Source: FEN-1073 sp963780865 (lineage in GTDB: Bacteria; Chloroflexota; Anaerolineae; Anaerolineales; RBG-16-64-43). From it: a stretch of DNA of 64,000 nt. Under the pieces are notes generated by a model. It made no database searches and had not been told where the DNA came from. It saw only the letters and a list, made by a program, of their open reading frames with translations. This document shows, piece by piece, positions 1 to 7,611 of this stretch (positions are counted from its first letter, which is position 1; every line of letters starts with the position of its first letter). Made by a program: the position numbers and the translations under genes. The stretch is taken from the NCBI GenBank assembly GCA_963780865.1, contig CAWADT010000023.1, positions 59,280 through 123,279 of the forward strand, in the 5' to 3' direction.

Positions 1-660
1 TTCCGCGGCTTGATTGCGGGATTCCTCCTCGGGAGTGGCGCCGGTCCGGCGGGCGCGGTCGGCCATGAGTTCCCGAACGCGTTCAGTTTCCGTCCAGGCG
101 GGGAGGATGGAATTTACGCGGATGCCCTCCGGCCCCAGCTCCAGCGCCAGGGTCTTGGTCAAGCCGGCCACCGCTGCGCGAATCGAATTGGAAAGCACGA
201 GATTGGGGATCGGCTGTTTAATCGAATAGGAGGTGATGGTCAGTATCACCGGGGAGACGGATGCGCGGAGCGCTGGAAGTGCGGAGCGGATCAGGCGGAC
301 GGCGCTCAGAAGCATTCCGTCGACCGCTTTTTGCCAGGCTTCGTCGTCGAATGTCTCGAACCTTCCCGGCGGGGGACCGCCGGAATTGACCACGAGGATA
401 TCCAGGCCGCCAAGTTTATCCGCCGCGAGGACTGGAAGCGAGGAAGCGAAATCTGCCCGGGCGAGGTCGCCGGCCAGGGCGAAAGCCCTTTCGCCGGTTT
501 GGCGCGTGATCCCGGCGGCCGCATCCTGCAAACGCCCGGCATCGCGCGCGTTGATCGCCACCTGGGCGCCCTCGCCGGAAAGCGCGAGCGCGGTGGCAAA
601 CCCCAATCCGCGGCTGGCGCCGGTGACGAGCGCCTTTTTATTCTTTAGGCCAAGGTCCAC
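1..660 (-). CDS. SDR-family oxidoreductase, 3' end cut by the window
   Basis: Short-chain dehydrogenase/reductase, about 220 residues visible; the C terminus lies outside the window. The start is taken as GTG at 660 because AGGAGG (671-666) sits 5 nt upstream. The N terminus has the Rossmann glycine motif GASRGLG, and NSGG stands where classical members have NNAG. The strand after the Ser region reads LTITSYSIKQPIPN and is followed by LSNSIRAAVAGL, the position where classical SDRs have YxxxK; here no Tyr/Lys pair is evident. Related bacterial SDRs with the same QPIPN-LSN signature exist, so this is probably an atypical subfamily and not decay. NAD(P) binding is likely; the substrate cannot be told. 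Confidence 0.85.
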   Translation of the reverse strand, partial: MDLGLKNKKALVTGASRGLGFATALALSGEGAQVAINARDAGRLQDAAAGITRQTGERAFALAGDLARADFASSLPVLAADKLGGLDILVVNSGGPPPGRFETFDDEAWQKAVDGMLLSAVRLIRSALPALRASVSPVILTITSYSIKQPIPNLVLSNSIRAAVAGLTKTLALELGPEGIRVNSILPAWTETERVRELMADRARRTGATPEEESRNQAAE

Positions 661-720
661 GCCCACCTCCTGTATCCTCGCCGCGGTTGCCAATCCAGCG
701 GCGGACAAAACAGAGAAAAC

Positions 721-1047
721 TCACCGTTGCTCGATTTGCGCGTCGACGATCTCCACGTCCGGCCGATGCGTTTCGATCCAGCGCAGCGCGGATTGCAGCA
801 CGCGCTCGTTCTGCGCCGCTTCGGTGCTCACCGCCACGCAACCAAGCCGCGCGCCGTCGCGGATATCCTGGTGGTCGATTTCCGCGGCGGCCAGGCCGAA
901 CCGGCTTTTCAACTGGGAAAGGAGCGGCAGGATTCGGCCTCGTTTTTCCTTGAGCGACCGGCTCCCGGGAATGCGAATATCGATTACGCAGGCGGTGATG
1001 TGCACGCGGAGATTCTGCTCCAGGATGGCCGGAGGGTCAAGGGACAT
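721..1047 (-). CDS. DUF503 (YlxP-like) family protein
   Basis: Small protein of the DUF503 family, whose role is poorly known; in other bacteria it often sits near ribosome-maturation genes. The family pattern IPGSRSLKEKRGRI and the later AEIDHQD segment are both present. From the ATG at 1047 the product is 108 residues. A GTG at 1005 would give about 94 residues, closer to the usual family length, with GGAG about 11 nt upstream. The ATG at 1047 has no Shine-Dalgarno, but a TATTAT box lies at 1058-1053, only 5 nt before it, so a leaderless start is possible. The gene lies 60 nt upstream of the SDR gene on the same strand and may be co-transcribed. Confidence 0.85.
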   Translation of the reverse strand: MSLDPPAILEQNLRVHITACVIDIRIPGSRSLKEKRGRILPLLSQLKSRFGLAAAEIDHQDIRDGARLGCVAVSTEAAQNERVLQSALRWIETHRPDVEIVDAQIEQR

Positions 1048-1097
1048 TCGGTATAATACTTGTCGTCTTTCGAATTTGTCAGCCTACCTGGGATAGA

Positions 1098-1142
1098 CCA
1101 ACCCCCTCCATCCCCCCATTTACCAAAAGAAAGGGGGGATGA
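1098..1142. repeat. C-run/G-run palindromic repeat
   Basis: A run CCCCCTCCATCCCCCCATTT followed after a short A-rich loop by AAAGGGGGGATG forms a hairpin. A close relative is at about 2798-2850 with the same order of C-rich and G-rich arms. It occupies the leader of trxB. Confidence 0.6.
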
Positions 1143-1196
1143 TACGGGAGGAGTTGTCGGAACGGATCGGCCGCCTTAAACTCCGCAAGGAGGGAT

Positions 1197-2156
1197 ATGC
1201 AATTTTCACTTGGAGCAATGGAATCTGGAACGCCCGCCGCGGAACAGGACGTGGTGATTCTGGGAACGGGTCCCGCGGGATTGGCCGCGGCCGTGTACGC
1301 CGCGCGGGCCGACCGCAAGCCGTTGGTGCTGGCCGGACCGGATCTGGGCGGCCAGGTGGCGCTCACCAACACCGTCGAGAACTATCCCGGTTTTCCCGAG
1401 GGCGTGGGGGGCGGCGATCTGTTTACGATGTTCCAAAAGCAGGCGGAACGGTTTGGAGCGGTGGTGGATTTTTCCACCGCGAACGAGGTGGATCTGAGCG
1501 TCCGCCCCTTCCGCATTCTGGCCGATACCGGCGAGTACCGTGCGAAGTGTCTGATTATCGCAACCGGCGCAAGCCCGCGCAAGCTTGGCGTTCCGGGCGA
1601 AGATACGCTGCTGGGGAAAGGTGTCTCCTATTGCGCCACCTGCGACGGAGCTTTCTTCCGCGGCAGGAAGGTGCTGGTGGTCGGCGGCGGGGACAGCGCG
1701 CTGGAAGAAGGCATCTTCCTTACCCGCTACGTCACCCAGGCGACCATCGTCCATCGCCGGAACGAGTTGCGGGCCGGGACGCTGCTGCGCGAACGGGCGG
1801 AACACAACGAAAAAATCCGTTTCCTTTTGGACACGGTGGTGGACGAGATCCGGGGCGAAGCCAGCGTGCAGTCCGTGGCGGTTCACAACGTGACCAGCGG
1901 GAAGCCGGACGTGCTGACCGCCGAGGGCGTCTTCATTTTCGTCGGGCACGAGCCGAATACAGCCATATTCCGCGGGCAGCTGGAGATGGACCCGAAAGGG
2001 TACATCCGCGTCGACGAGCGAATGCGCACCAGCGTGCCGGGAGTGTTTGCGGCCGGCGAGGCGGCGGACTCCATCTTCCGGCAGATCGCCACCTCGGCCG
2101 GAATGGGCGTGGCAGCCGCCCTCTCCGCCGAGCGCTGGCTGGCGGAGAACAAATAG
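1197..2156 (+). CDS. trxB: Thioredoxin reductase (FAD, NADPH-dependent)
   Basis: Flavoprotein of the thioredoxin-reductase family, 319 residues, normal family length. It passes electrons from NADPH through FAD and a redox disulfide to thioredoxin or a related partner in the cytoplasm. Visible motifs: FAD-binding GTGPAG near residues 23-28, the active-site CATC at Cys146 and Cys149, the NADPH-binding VVGGGDSALEE segment, and the C-terminal FAD motif read here as FAAGEAADSIFRQ, slightly divergent from the usual GD. The ATG at 1197 follows AAGGAGGG at 1187-1194, an unusually short spacing of 2-3 nt; a second ATG at 1218 is a weaker alternative. No thioredoxin gene is adjacent. Confidence 0.95.
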   Translation: MQFSLGAMESGTPAAEQDVVILGTGPAGLAAAVYAARADRKPLVLAGPDLGGQVALTNTVENYPGFPEGVGGGDLFTMFQKQAERFGAVVDFSTANEVDLSVRPFRILADTGEYRAKCLIIATGASPRKLGVPGEDTLLGKGVSYCATCDGAFFRGRKVLVVGGGDSALEEGIFLTRYVTQATIVHRRNELRAGTLLRERAEHNEKIRFLLDTVVDEIRGEASVQSVAVHNVTSGKPDVLTAEGVFIFVGHEPNTAIFRGQLEMDPKGYIRVDERMRTSVPGVFAAGEAADSIFRQIATSAGMGVAAALSAERWLAENK

Positions 2157-2175
2157 CCGCCTCCCGGAGAGGATC

Positions 2176-2204
2176 TTGACAAACCGGTCCGGGGGTGATA
2201 ATAT
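2176..2204 (+). promoter_or_regulatory. Sigma-70-type promoter of the cold-shock gene
   Basis: TTGACA at 2176-2181 and TAATAT at 2199-2204 with a 17-nt spacer. Transcription from about 2211 would give a leader of roughly 140 nt, which is long and typical of cold-shock genes. Confidence 0.7.
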
Positions 2205-2255
2205 TTCCGGCGTAGGATACCAGTTGGTTCACGTTGGTTGGAAGCAGAAACGATG

Positions 2256-2319
2256 TGGCTCACGGGAATATCCGTGGGCCATTTTTGTTCGTCCCTCCGA
2301 TGGAACTGAATTGAGTTCC
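2256..2319 (+). promoter_or_regulatory. Structured 5' leader of the cold-shock gene
   Basis: Two hairpins are visible. The first, 2256-2281, pairs TGGCTCACGG with CCGTGGGCCA around a 6-nt loop and is followed by five T residues, so it resembles an intrinsic terminator. The second, 2302-2319, pairs GGAACT with AGTTCC. Long leaders of csp mRNAs are known RNA thermosensors in other bacteria; that this one attenuates transcription or controls translation is inference. Confidence 0.55.
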
Positions 2320-2353
2320 TAACACCGTTTTTTGCCAAAAGGAGGCAAACACA

Positions 2354-2569
2354 ATGTCAGAGCGTATCACCGGCACGGTCAAGTGGTTCAACGGCGGGAA
2401 AGGCTACGGCTTTATTTCCCGGGAAGGCGGCGAGGACGTTTTCGTCCATTTCTCCGCCATCCAAGGCGAAGGCTATCGCAACCTTGAAGAAGGCCAGAAG
2501 GTCGAGTTTTCCGTTGAAAAAGGACCGAAGGGTTTGCAGGCCGCGAACGTCGTGGTCGTGAATTCGTAA
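2354..2569 (+). CDS. csp: Cold-shock protein (CSD, RNA chaperone)
   Basis: A 71-residue single cold-shock domain protein, the usual length. It has both RNA-binding motifs: GYGFI (RNP1-like) and VFVHFSAI (RNP2-like), plus the N-terminal GTVKWFN signature. It binds single-stranded RNA or DNA in the cytoplasm and melts RNA structure at low temperature. A strong Shine-Dalgarno, AAAGGAGG, precedes the ATG. It is a monocistronic unit, with its own promoter, a long structured leader and a strong terminator directly after the gene. Confidence 0.97.
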   Translation: MSERITGTVKWFNGGKGYGFISREGGEDVFVHFSAIQGEGYRNLEEGQKVEFSVEKGPKGLQAANVVVVNS

Positions 2570-2584
2570 CTGCAATCTCCGAAA

Positions 2585-2619
2585 AAGCCCCGGCGAATGT
2601 TCGCCGGGGCTTTTTTTTA
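2585..2619 (+). terminator. Intrinsic terminator after csp
   Basis: AAGCCCCGGCGAA pairs with TTCGCCGGGGCTT around a 2-nt centre and is followed by a run of eight T. Confidence 0.93.
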
Positions 2620-2740
2620 TTTAAGGTACTTCTTAGGAGCTCGAGTGGATGTTCGTCCGGAGCTGAAGCTCCGTGCTCTCAATGGCGCCTGCCCTCGCGA
2701 AGCGGGGGCCGGGTAAACCCGACATCAGATCAATAAAAAG

Positions 2741-2895
2741 AGTGCTGAAAAACTCAATTCATGCTGGCGTCATCTTCTTTGTGGTAAACCATCCCCCCTC
2801 GCTCCCCCCATTTTCTTTTGGAAAATGGGGGGATGAAAGGGGGGCAGGTGCGTCTGGCTAAAACAAAAACAACGTTTTTCAATGGCCTGCTAAAC
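2741..2895. repeat. MITE-like element, copy A
   Basis: Bounded by TGCTGAAAAAC on the left and TTTTTCAATGGCCTGCTAA on the right. The right end, reverse-complemented, matches the terminal consensus CTAACAGGNTGTTGAAAAA shared with four other elements in the window. The interior holds the C-run/G-run hairpin also seen near 1.1 kb. No coding sequence. Confidence 0.55.
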
Positions 2896-3060
2896 CAACG
2901 GATGACAGGCTTCCCGCGAAGAGACTCTTCGAATCCCATGGAATTACTATATGTAGAATCATCGACCACCGGAAATGTTTGAAGCCCGGCCTTGGTCGGG
3001 CGCGGTTAATAGCACGGGGCGCCCGTCCCGCGTATGCGCGGGATTAGCCCCGGGAAATAT

Positions 3061-3259
3061 GTTTAGCAGGCTGTTTTAAAAAAAACTAGGGTGGTCGAGT
3101 AGGTTTTTTTTGCGTATCCCCGGCCCGACCCGCCGGGGCGGGCGAGACCACCGGTTTTTTGCGGGGTCTCGATACGCCCGCGTAGAACGCGGGCTACCGT
3201 GGTCCGCCCGGTGGGCTTGCCGGGGCGGGCTCGACAGGCTTTTTCAACATCCTGTTAGG
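3061..3259. repeat. MITE-like element, copy B
   Basis: Left end TTTAGCAGGCTGTTTTAAAA, right end CTTTTTCAACATCCTGTTAG; these are imperfect inverted copies. The interior contains GGTCTCGATACGCCCGCG and CGCGGGCTACC segments that recur, rearranged, in copy D at 47.7 kb. The stretch between copies A and B (2896-3060) holds no gene; it includes a GGGCGCCCGTCCCGCG-type palindromic fragment. Confidence 0.6.
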
Positions 3260-3274
3260 GGCTTGAGGTTTTGG

Positions 3275-3607
3275 TCAGTACCTCGGCATGCCCGGGTCCG
3301 CGCGGAGGCTGTAGGCGTCCAGCCCCCCGCGCAGATGGCTCACCTTTTTGAATCCGATCGCCGAGAGATGCATCGCCGCGTGCAGGCTGCGGATGCCGTG
3401 GTGGCAATAGAGGAGGATCTCCTGCTCCGGGTCGAGCGTGCGGCACCAAACGGCGATCTGGTCCGCGGGATGAAGCTCTGCGCCGGGGAGGTGTGCCAGC
3501 GCGTATTCCTCCGGATCGCGCACGTCGATCATGCGCGGCGCGCGGCCACCCTCGAGCAGGGCGCGTAATTGTTCGGGGGTTACGTCGCGGAAGAGTTCGT
3601 CAGCCAC
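3275..3607 (-). CDS. Rhodanese-like domain protein
   Basis: Single rhodanese domain of 110 residues. The DVRDPEEYALAHLPGA segment is the family signature, and the active-site loop is Cys68 in YCHHGIRS. Such proteins carry persulfide sulfur on the cysteine and act in sulfur transfer or detoxification. The start overlaps the end of the upstream site-2-protease-like gene by 8 nt, so the two are translationally coupled; the functional link between them is unknown. Confidence 0.92.
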   Translation of the reverse strand: MADELFRDVTPEQLRALLEGGRAPRMIDVRDPEEYALAHLPGAELHPADQIAVWCRTLDPEQEILLYCHHGIRSLHAAMHLSAIGFKKVSHLRGGLDAYSLRADPGMPRY

Positions 3608-4841
3608 CGAAGATTTGCAGCGGGATGGGGGTGAAAATCAGGAAGAAGAGAATCAGGCCGAGCAGGGCCAGCGCGCGGTGGCGGGAGCTGAGCGGGGTAA
3701 CGGTGTCCAGCGGCTCGGCGTGCGCCCGGCCGAAGAGGAAAATCAAAATCACGATGAGGAACCAGCCGGGCCAGAACAATCCCAGGAGGACCAGCGCGGC
3801 GATGATCCAGGGCAGAAGCCGGCCGGCGCGATTTCCAAAGATCGCGTAAAAGAGATGGCCGCCGTCCAGCTGCCCGGCCGGAATTAGATTCAGCCCCGTC
3901 ACCATCAATCCCGCCCAGGCGCCGAAAGCGATCGGACTGGTAATCACGTCCACGCCCTGAATGGGACCGGGGGCGCCCGTAAAAAACAATCGCAGGTAAT
4001 ACAGAACGGGCGGGATGTCGAAGTGGGCCGGAGCGGGCAGCATCCGTCCGAAGACCGCGAGTTTCGCCAGCAGGTAGAGGATCGAATTGCCTTCCAACGA
4101 ATAGCCCTGGCACGGGCCGAGCGTGGCCGGCAGCGCCTGAACGGTGGAAAGCAGCAGCCCGATGATCAGAAGCGGAATCGCCACCAGGAAGCCGGTCAGC
4201 GGCCCGGCGATGCCGATTTCGGTGAGCACGTTGCGGTTCTTGGGCGGTTCGCGCATCGAAATCACCGCGCCCATCGTGCCGAAGGGGCTGATGATCGGAA
4301 GCGGAATAAAGAACGGCAAGGTGACCGCCGTGTGATTTTTCCGTCCGGCGAAGTAATGGCCCAGTTCGTGCGAACCAAGGACGGCCAGGAAGCTCAGCGC
4401 GAAGGGCAATCCGACGCCGAGGTGATTGAGGGCCCATTGCATTTCAAGCACGAAGGATTTCCATTGGACCGCCAGCGCGGTCGAGGTTTCACAAGGAATA
4501 GCCGAAGCAGGTATCTCATTGATGGCTCCCGCGAAGATCACGCTCGCCAGAGTGATTATAAACAGCACGAGATTGGTTCGCCCGCGGTTGTCAGTTTGGC
4601 GGGTTAAATCCCTTATCAGCAGCACCTCGTGCCGGCCGTTTTCTTCGCGCAGGACCGGCATCAAACCGAGCGGCTTGACCGCGGAAGACAGCGCGTCGAA
4701 CGCGGATTCGCTTTCGAGGAGCAACCGGCCGCGGGCGCGGAAAACGAACGGCTGCTTGGGCCCGCCCAGCGTCGTTTCTTCCGCCGCCAGCACGCGGGCG
4801 ACGATCCGCGAAAGATTGTCGAAATCCGAAGAATTGTTCAT
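3600..4841 (-). CDS. Site-2-protease-like membrane metallopeptidase (M50)
   Basis: Intramembrane zinc protease of the M50/S2P family, 413 residues from the ATG at 4841. Zinc motif HELGH is at 158-162 (GSHELGHYFAGRK) and the second motif, NLIPAGQLDGGH, has its Asp near residue 326. Around them are at least six hydrophobic segments. The first ~95 residues are soluble and precede the first membrane span. S2P proteases cut membrane-bound regulators or clear signal peptides; the substrate here is unknown. The reading frame stays open upstream through the tRNA-Sec gene, so the start at 4841, only 18 nt after the tRNA 3' end, is preferred although its ribosome site is weak. The gene overlaps the rhodanese gene. 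Confidence 0.88.
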   Translation of the reverse strand: MNNSSDFDNLSRIVARVLAAEETTLGGPKQPFVFRARGRLLLESESAFDALSSAVKPLGLMPVLREENGRHEVLLIRDLTRQTDNRGRTNLVLFIITLASVIFAGAINEIPASAIPCETSTALAVQWKSFVLEMQWALNHLGVGLPFALSFLAVLGSHELGHYFAGRKNHTAVTLPFFIPLPIISPFGTMGAVISMREPPKNRNVLTEIGIAGPLTGFLVAIPLLIIGLLLSTVQALPATLGPCQGYSLEGNSILYLLAKLAVFGRMLPAPAHFDIPPVLYYLRLFFTGAPGPIQGVDVITSPIAFGAWAGLMVTGLNLIPAGQLDGGHLFYAIFGNRAGRLLPWIIAALVLLGLFWPGWFLIVILIFLFGRAHAEPLDTVTPLSSRHRALALLGLILFFLIFTPIPLQIFGG

Positions 4842-4859
4842 GGTCTCGCTATCGGGAGG

Positions 4860-4953
4860 CGGGGATGGATGGGAGTCGAACCCACCGCGGCTCGGCAAGC
4901 GACCCGCCGCCGGTTTTGAAGACCGGGGAGCCCACCGGGACCCAGCCACCCCC
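4860..4953 (-). tRNA. selC: tRNA-Sec (anticodon UCA)
   Basis: Read on the minus strand, 94 nt folds as a selenocysteine tRNA. It has an 8-bp acceptor stem (GGGGGTGG with CCATCCCC, one G-U), a 6-bp D stem (GGGTCC/GGGCTC) with a 4-nt loop, an anticodon stem CCGGT/ACCGG with loop CTTCAAA giving anticodon TCA, a long variable arm (GCGG-TCG paired with CGA-CCGC), and a T arm with GTTCGACT. CCA is not encoded. The 8-bp acceptor, 6-bp D stem and UCA anticodon separate it from tRNA-Ser or a suppressor tRNA. It lies between two same-strand genes with gaps of 20 and 18 nt. Confidence 0.93.
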
Positions 4954-4973
4954 CTGGACGTCCGCGCATTCTA

Positions 4974-5891
4974 TCACGCGGGTATGCCCGTTTCAATCCG
5001 CGCCGTTTCCAGTTCGAGCGCCTGCCCGCGCGCAAGCGGAAGTACTCCGAAACCGAATCCCTTTTCCGCCGAGGCAAACGCATATTGGTTGTCGATCCAT
5101 ATCACCAGCCCGAGCGGAGGCAAAGGGGGATGCATCGAGCGCAGCATTTCAACTCCGTTGACGAAGAACCCAACCGAGGAGAGGCGCCATTCGATGGTGT
5201 ACGTGTGCCATTGGGAAGGATCCATCGGGAGCAACCGCTCCTCGGCCTGGTAAAACCGCCGCGCTTGAGCGAGCGCCCACCGCCGCAACGGGGGCAGGCT
5301 AGCCAGCATCACTCCGCCGGCGGCCACCGGCGCAAGCATCAGGGACGGAATGTTCCGGAAGCGGAGCGTCGCCGCCTTCCATCCGCTTCCGGGAACGCCC
5401 TCCGCCAGCGGCAGATCGAGCGGCGGCGAGCCGTAGAAAAACCAGGCGCACTGCGGGGCGGACGGGAGTTTGCGCGCCGCGCCGCCCATTCCCAGATAGA
5501 GGGAAAACGGATCATTCCACAAACCGAAGCCGAACGTCCCGAGCGGAGCGGGGATCGACGTGCGTGCGCGCACGGTGAAACGGAGGGGCGGCCTCCAGCG
5601 CAAGGCGTGCCGCCGAAGAGTCTGGGTGTCGTCCAGTTGGGCGTCGGCGTAGGACTTTACCGGCGGAAGAGTAAGCAACGCCCTTGGAAAAAGCGCCACC
5701 GTTCCGGTAGTCGCCGCGCCGGCCGGTCCGGAAGCATCGGCTGGAAGATTTGTTCCTTCCCGCGCCGGCCGGGATTCAGAGCCCGGCAATGGATGGAAGC
5801 CGCGCCCGGCGGGGGAATCCGCTCCCGCGGGCCACACCACCTTTCCGCCGCCGATTTCGAAAACCGAGAGTTGGAACGAATCGTCCATCAT
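4974..5891 (-). CDS. Concanavalin-A-fold (GH16-like) protein of unknown function
   Basis: A 305-residue protein. The segments FGFGLWNDPF, WHTYTIEWR and VGFFVNGVEM resemble the jelly-roll of family 16 glycoside hydrolases and related lectin-like domains, but no ExDxxE catalytic motif is evident, so activity is doubtful. It has no signal peptide and no clear membrane span apart from a hydrophobic stretch near LMLAPVAAGGVMLASL. The start is placed at 5891 (ATGATG), preceded by GAGGAAGGG; a longer frame to 5945 would overlap the ATG of the divergent MBL gene. Function not recognised. Confidence 0.65.
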   Translation of the reverse strand: MMDDSFQLSVFEIGGGKVVWPAGADSPAGRGFHPLPGSESRPAREGTNLPADASGPAGAATTGTVALFPRALLTLPPVKSYADAQLDDTQTLRRHALRWRPPLRFTVRARTSIPAPLGTFGFGLWNDPFSLYLGMGGAARKLPSAPQCAWFFYGSPPLDLPLAEGVPGSGWKAATLRFRNIPSLMLAPVAAGGVMLASLPPLRRWALAQARRFYQAEERLLPMDPSQWHTYTIEWRLSSVGFFVNGVEMLRSMHPPLPPLGLVIWIDNQYAFASAEKGFGFGVLPLARGQALELETARIETGIPA

Positions 5892-5915
5892 CCGAATGCG
5901 ATTCCCTTCCTCGAG

Positions 5916-5942
5916 TATAATCCATACCCGCGGAGGATTATC
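5916..5942 (+). promoter_or_regulatory. -10 box and ribosome site of the MBL gene
   Basis: TATAAT at 5916-5921 is followed by GGAGG about 22 nt later and the ATG at 5944. The space between the divergent starts is only 52 nt, so the promoters of the two genes must overlap. Confidence 0.55.
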
Positions 5943-5943
5943 C

Positions 5944-6609
5944 ATGGAAATCGTCTGGTTTGGTCTCTCATGCTTCCGGTTTACCGAGCGCGGGATGGCT
6001 TCGGTTGTGGTCGATCCGTACGACGACAGCGTCGGCTACGGAAGCCTGCGCTTGAAGGCGGACATCGTGTGCGTTTCGCACGACGCGCCGGGCCACAACT
6101 TCGTGGAAGCCGTGAAAGGGGAGAAGCGCCTCATCCGCGGGCCGGGCGAGTTTGAAATCGGCGGCGTGTTTATCACCGGCATCGCCACCCACCATGGCGC
6201 GGAAGCGGCCGGAAAGAAGAAATCGAGCCAGCGCAAGGATCCCAACACGCTTTACCTGATCGACTTCAACGGGCTGACGGTGGCGCATATGGGCGATCTG
6301 GATTACGTGCCCACCCAGCAGCAGATCGAAACCCTCGGCGCCGTGGACGTCGCGTTGGTGCCGATCGGCGGAGGAACCGGGCTCAACGCGTCGCAGGCGG
6401 CGGAAGTGATCAGCTTGCTTGAGCCGTCGATCGTCATTCCCATGCATTACCGCACCCCCGAAATCACCCTCAAGCTCGACCCCCTCAGCAAATTTTTAAA
6501 GGAGATGGGGCTTTCCGCTCCCCAGCCGCAGGAATCCTTGAAAATCACGCGGCCCGACCTCCCGGAAGAAACCCACGTGGTAGTCCTGGATTACAAGCGA
6601 GGCGCATGA
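5944..6609 (+). CDS. MBL-fold metal-dependent hydrolase (COG2220-like)
   Basis: A 221-residue metallo-beta-lactamase-fold protein of the UlaG/UPF0173-like group. The usual HxHxDH motif is reduced to VSHDAPGHN. Later ligands are recognisable as THHG, HMGDLD and IPMHY. Metal-dependent hydrolysis of a phosphodiester or lactone-like substrate is typical of the fold; the reduced first motif leaves activity uncertain. Start chosen at 5944 because GGAGGATTATCC precedes the ATG. The stop overlaps the next start by 4 nt (ATGA), indicating a two-gene operon. Confidence 0.88.
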   Translation: MEIVWFGLSCFRFTERGMASVVVDPYDDSVGYGSLRLKADIVCVSHDAPGHNFVEAVKGEKRLIRGPGEFEIGGVFITGIATHHGAEAAGKKKSSQRKDPNTLYLIDFNGLTVAHMGDLDYVPTQQQIETLGAVDVALVPIGGGTGLNASQAAEVISLLEPSIVIPMHYRTPEITLKLDPLSKFLKEMGLSAPQPQESLKITRPDLPEETHVVVLDYKRGA

Positions 6610-6911
6610 CCCCGGTGAAGCTCCTGATGACCTGGGATATTCTGCCGGGGCAGGCGCAGGAATATTTCGAATTCATCGTGCGCGAATTTCTGCCCGGCAT
6701 GCAGAAGCTGGGGGTGGAACCCACCGACGCCTGGTACACCGCCTACGGCGACGGCCCGCAGATAACCGTAGGGGGGATCGCCGCGGATTTGGCGGCCATG
6801 GATACGTTCCTCGCTTCCGCCCAGTGGCAGGAAATCTCCGAAAAACTGATGAACTATGTGGAAAATTTTGCTTATAAAGTGATTCGCGCGCGGAATGGAT
6901 TCCAGATGTGA
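6606..6911 (+). CDS. Small conserved hypothetical, ferredoxin-like fold suspected
   Basis: A 101-residue protein with no recognised family. The pattern MTWDILPGQAQEYFEFIVRE, a Trp/Tyr-rich middle and a helix before the C terminus resembles dimeric alpha/beta-barrel proteins (NIPSNAP- or ABM-like), but this is by eye only. It is translationally coupled to the MBL-fold gene through an ATGA overlap, so it probably acts with it. Confidence 0.7.
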   Translation: MTPVKLLMTWDILPGQAQEYFEFIVREFLPGMQKLGVEPTDAWYTAYGDGPQITVGGIAADLAAMDTFLASAQWQEISEKLMNYVENFAYKVIRARNGFQM

Positions 6912-7233
6912 GGGTTGGAAGGCCGGGGGAATCGCCGTCGCCCGTGATTCGATTAAAAGAACTTGATAGCTAACTGATTTCAAAGAGGCCACGGAGATCA
7001 CGTATTTTTTGTCTCCGGCCCATTATCCCCCTCGTGCTATCCGTGAATGATGCATCTATTCGCAAACCTTTAGAACTTGCGTAGATATGGCATTAATCCA
7101 CAAAGGACACGAAGACTGCGAAATAAAATTTCTCTCCGTGCCCCTTCGTGTATTCCGTGGATAAATATCTTCGCGCCCCTTTTTGTCCCCCGTGGAGAAA
7201 GAATATTTCTTGGCCGCCCCGGCTTGCATGGAA
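6912..7233. other. Intergenic region, no gene
   Basis: AT-richer sequence of 322 bases between convergent genes. It holds phrases such as CCACAAAGGACACGAAGACT and CCCCTTCGTGTATTCCGTGG, related to short phrases near 21.7 kb and 34.7 kb, so it is probably the remains of a dispersed repeat. No open reading frame of good quality and no clear terminator were seen. Confidence 0.6.
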
Positions 7234-7545
7234 TCATTCGCCCGGTTTATCCGAGGACGGTTTCGGTTTGGGGCTTTCGGCGGGTGCGGCGGCGGGAGCC
7301 GTGGAATCCTTCTTCTCCGACGCGGTTTCTTTTTTCTCTATCGGCGTGCTGCTTTGACCCGAGGGCGAGCGGTTATCCGTGGCGTAGAACCCCTTGCCCT
7401 TAAAGATGATGCCGACGGGAACAAACAGCTTGCGAAGCGTTTTCTTCCCGCATTCCGGGCATTTGATGAGAGGAGCATCGGAAAAACTTTGATATTGGTC
7501 GAATTCTGCACCGCAGTTTGTGCAGCGGTAAGTGTAAGTGGGCAT
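7234..7545 (-). CDS. FmdB-family zinc-ribbon protein
   Basis: A 103-residue protein. Its N terminus, PTYTYRCTNCGAEFDQYQS followed by CPECGK, is the FmdB/CxxC-CxxC regulatory zinc ribbon, with four cysteines as ligands. The last ~45 residues are a low-complexity Ser/Pro/Lys/Glu tail without predicted fold. FmdB proteins are small and usually of unknown biochemical role; a link to formamidase regulation comes from one system only. It lies 66 nt downstream of the DedA gene on the same strand. Confidence 0.9.
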   Translation of the reverse strand: MPTYTYRCTNCGAEFDQYQSFSDAPLIKCPECGKKTLRKLFVPVGIIFKGKGFYATDNRSPSGQSSTPIEKKETASEKKDSTAPAAAPAESPKPKPSSDKPGE

Positions 7546-7611
7546 GTGCGGTTCTTTGCATCCTGCTTTGGGGTCGGGGATAATTCCGCCGATCGAATGC
7601 GGGATCGTCTC

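Noticed and set aside
4842..4949. N-terminal extension of the S2P-like protein to 4949
   Set aside because: The extra codons lie inside the tRNA-Sec gene and have no ribosome site.
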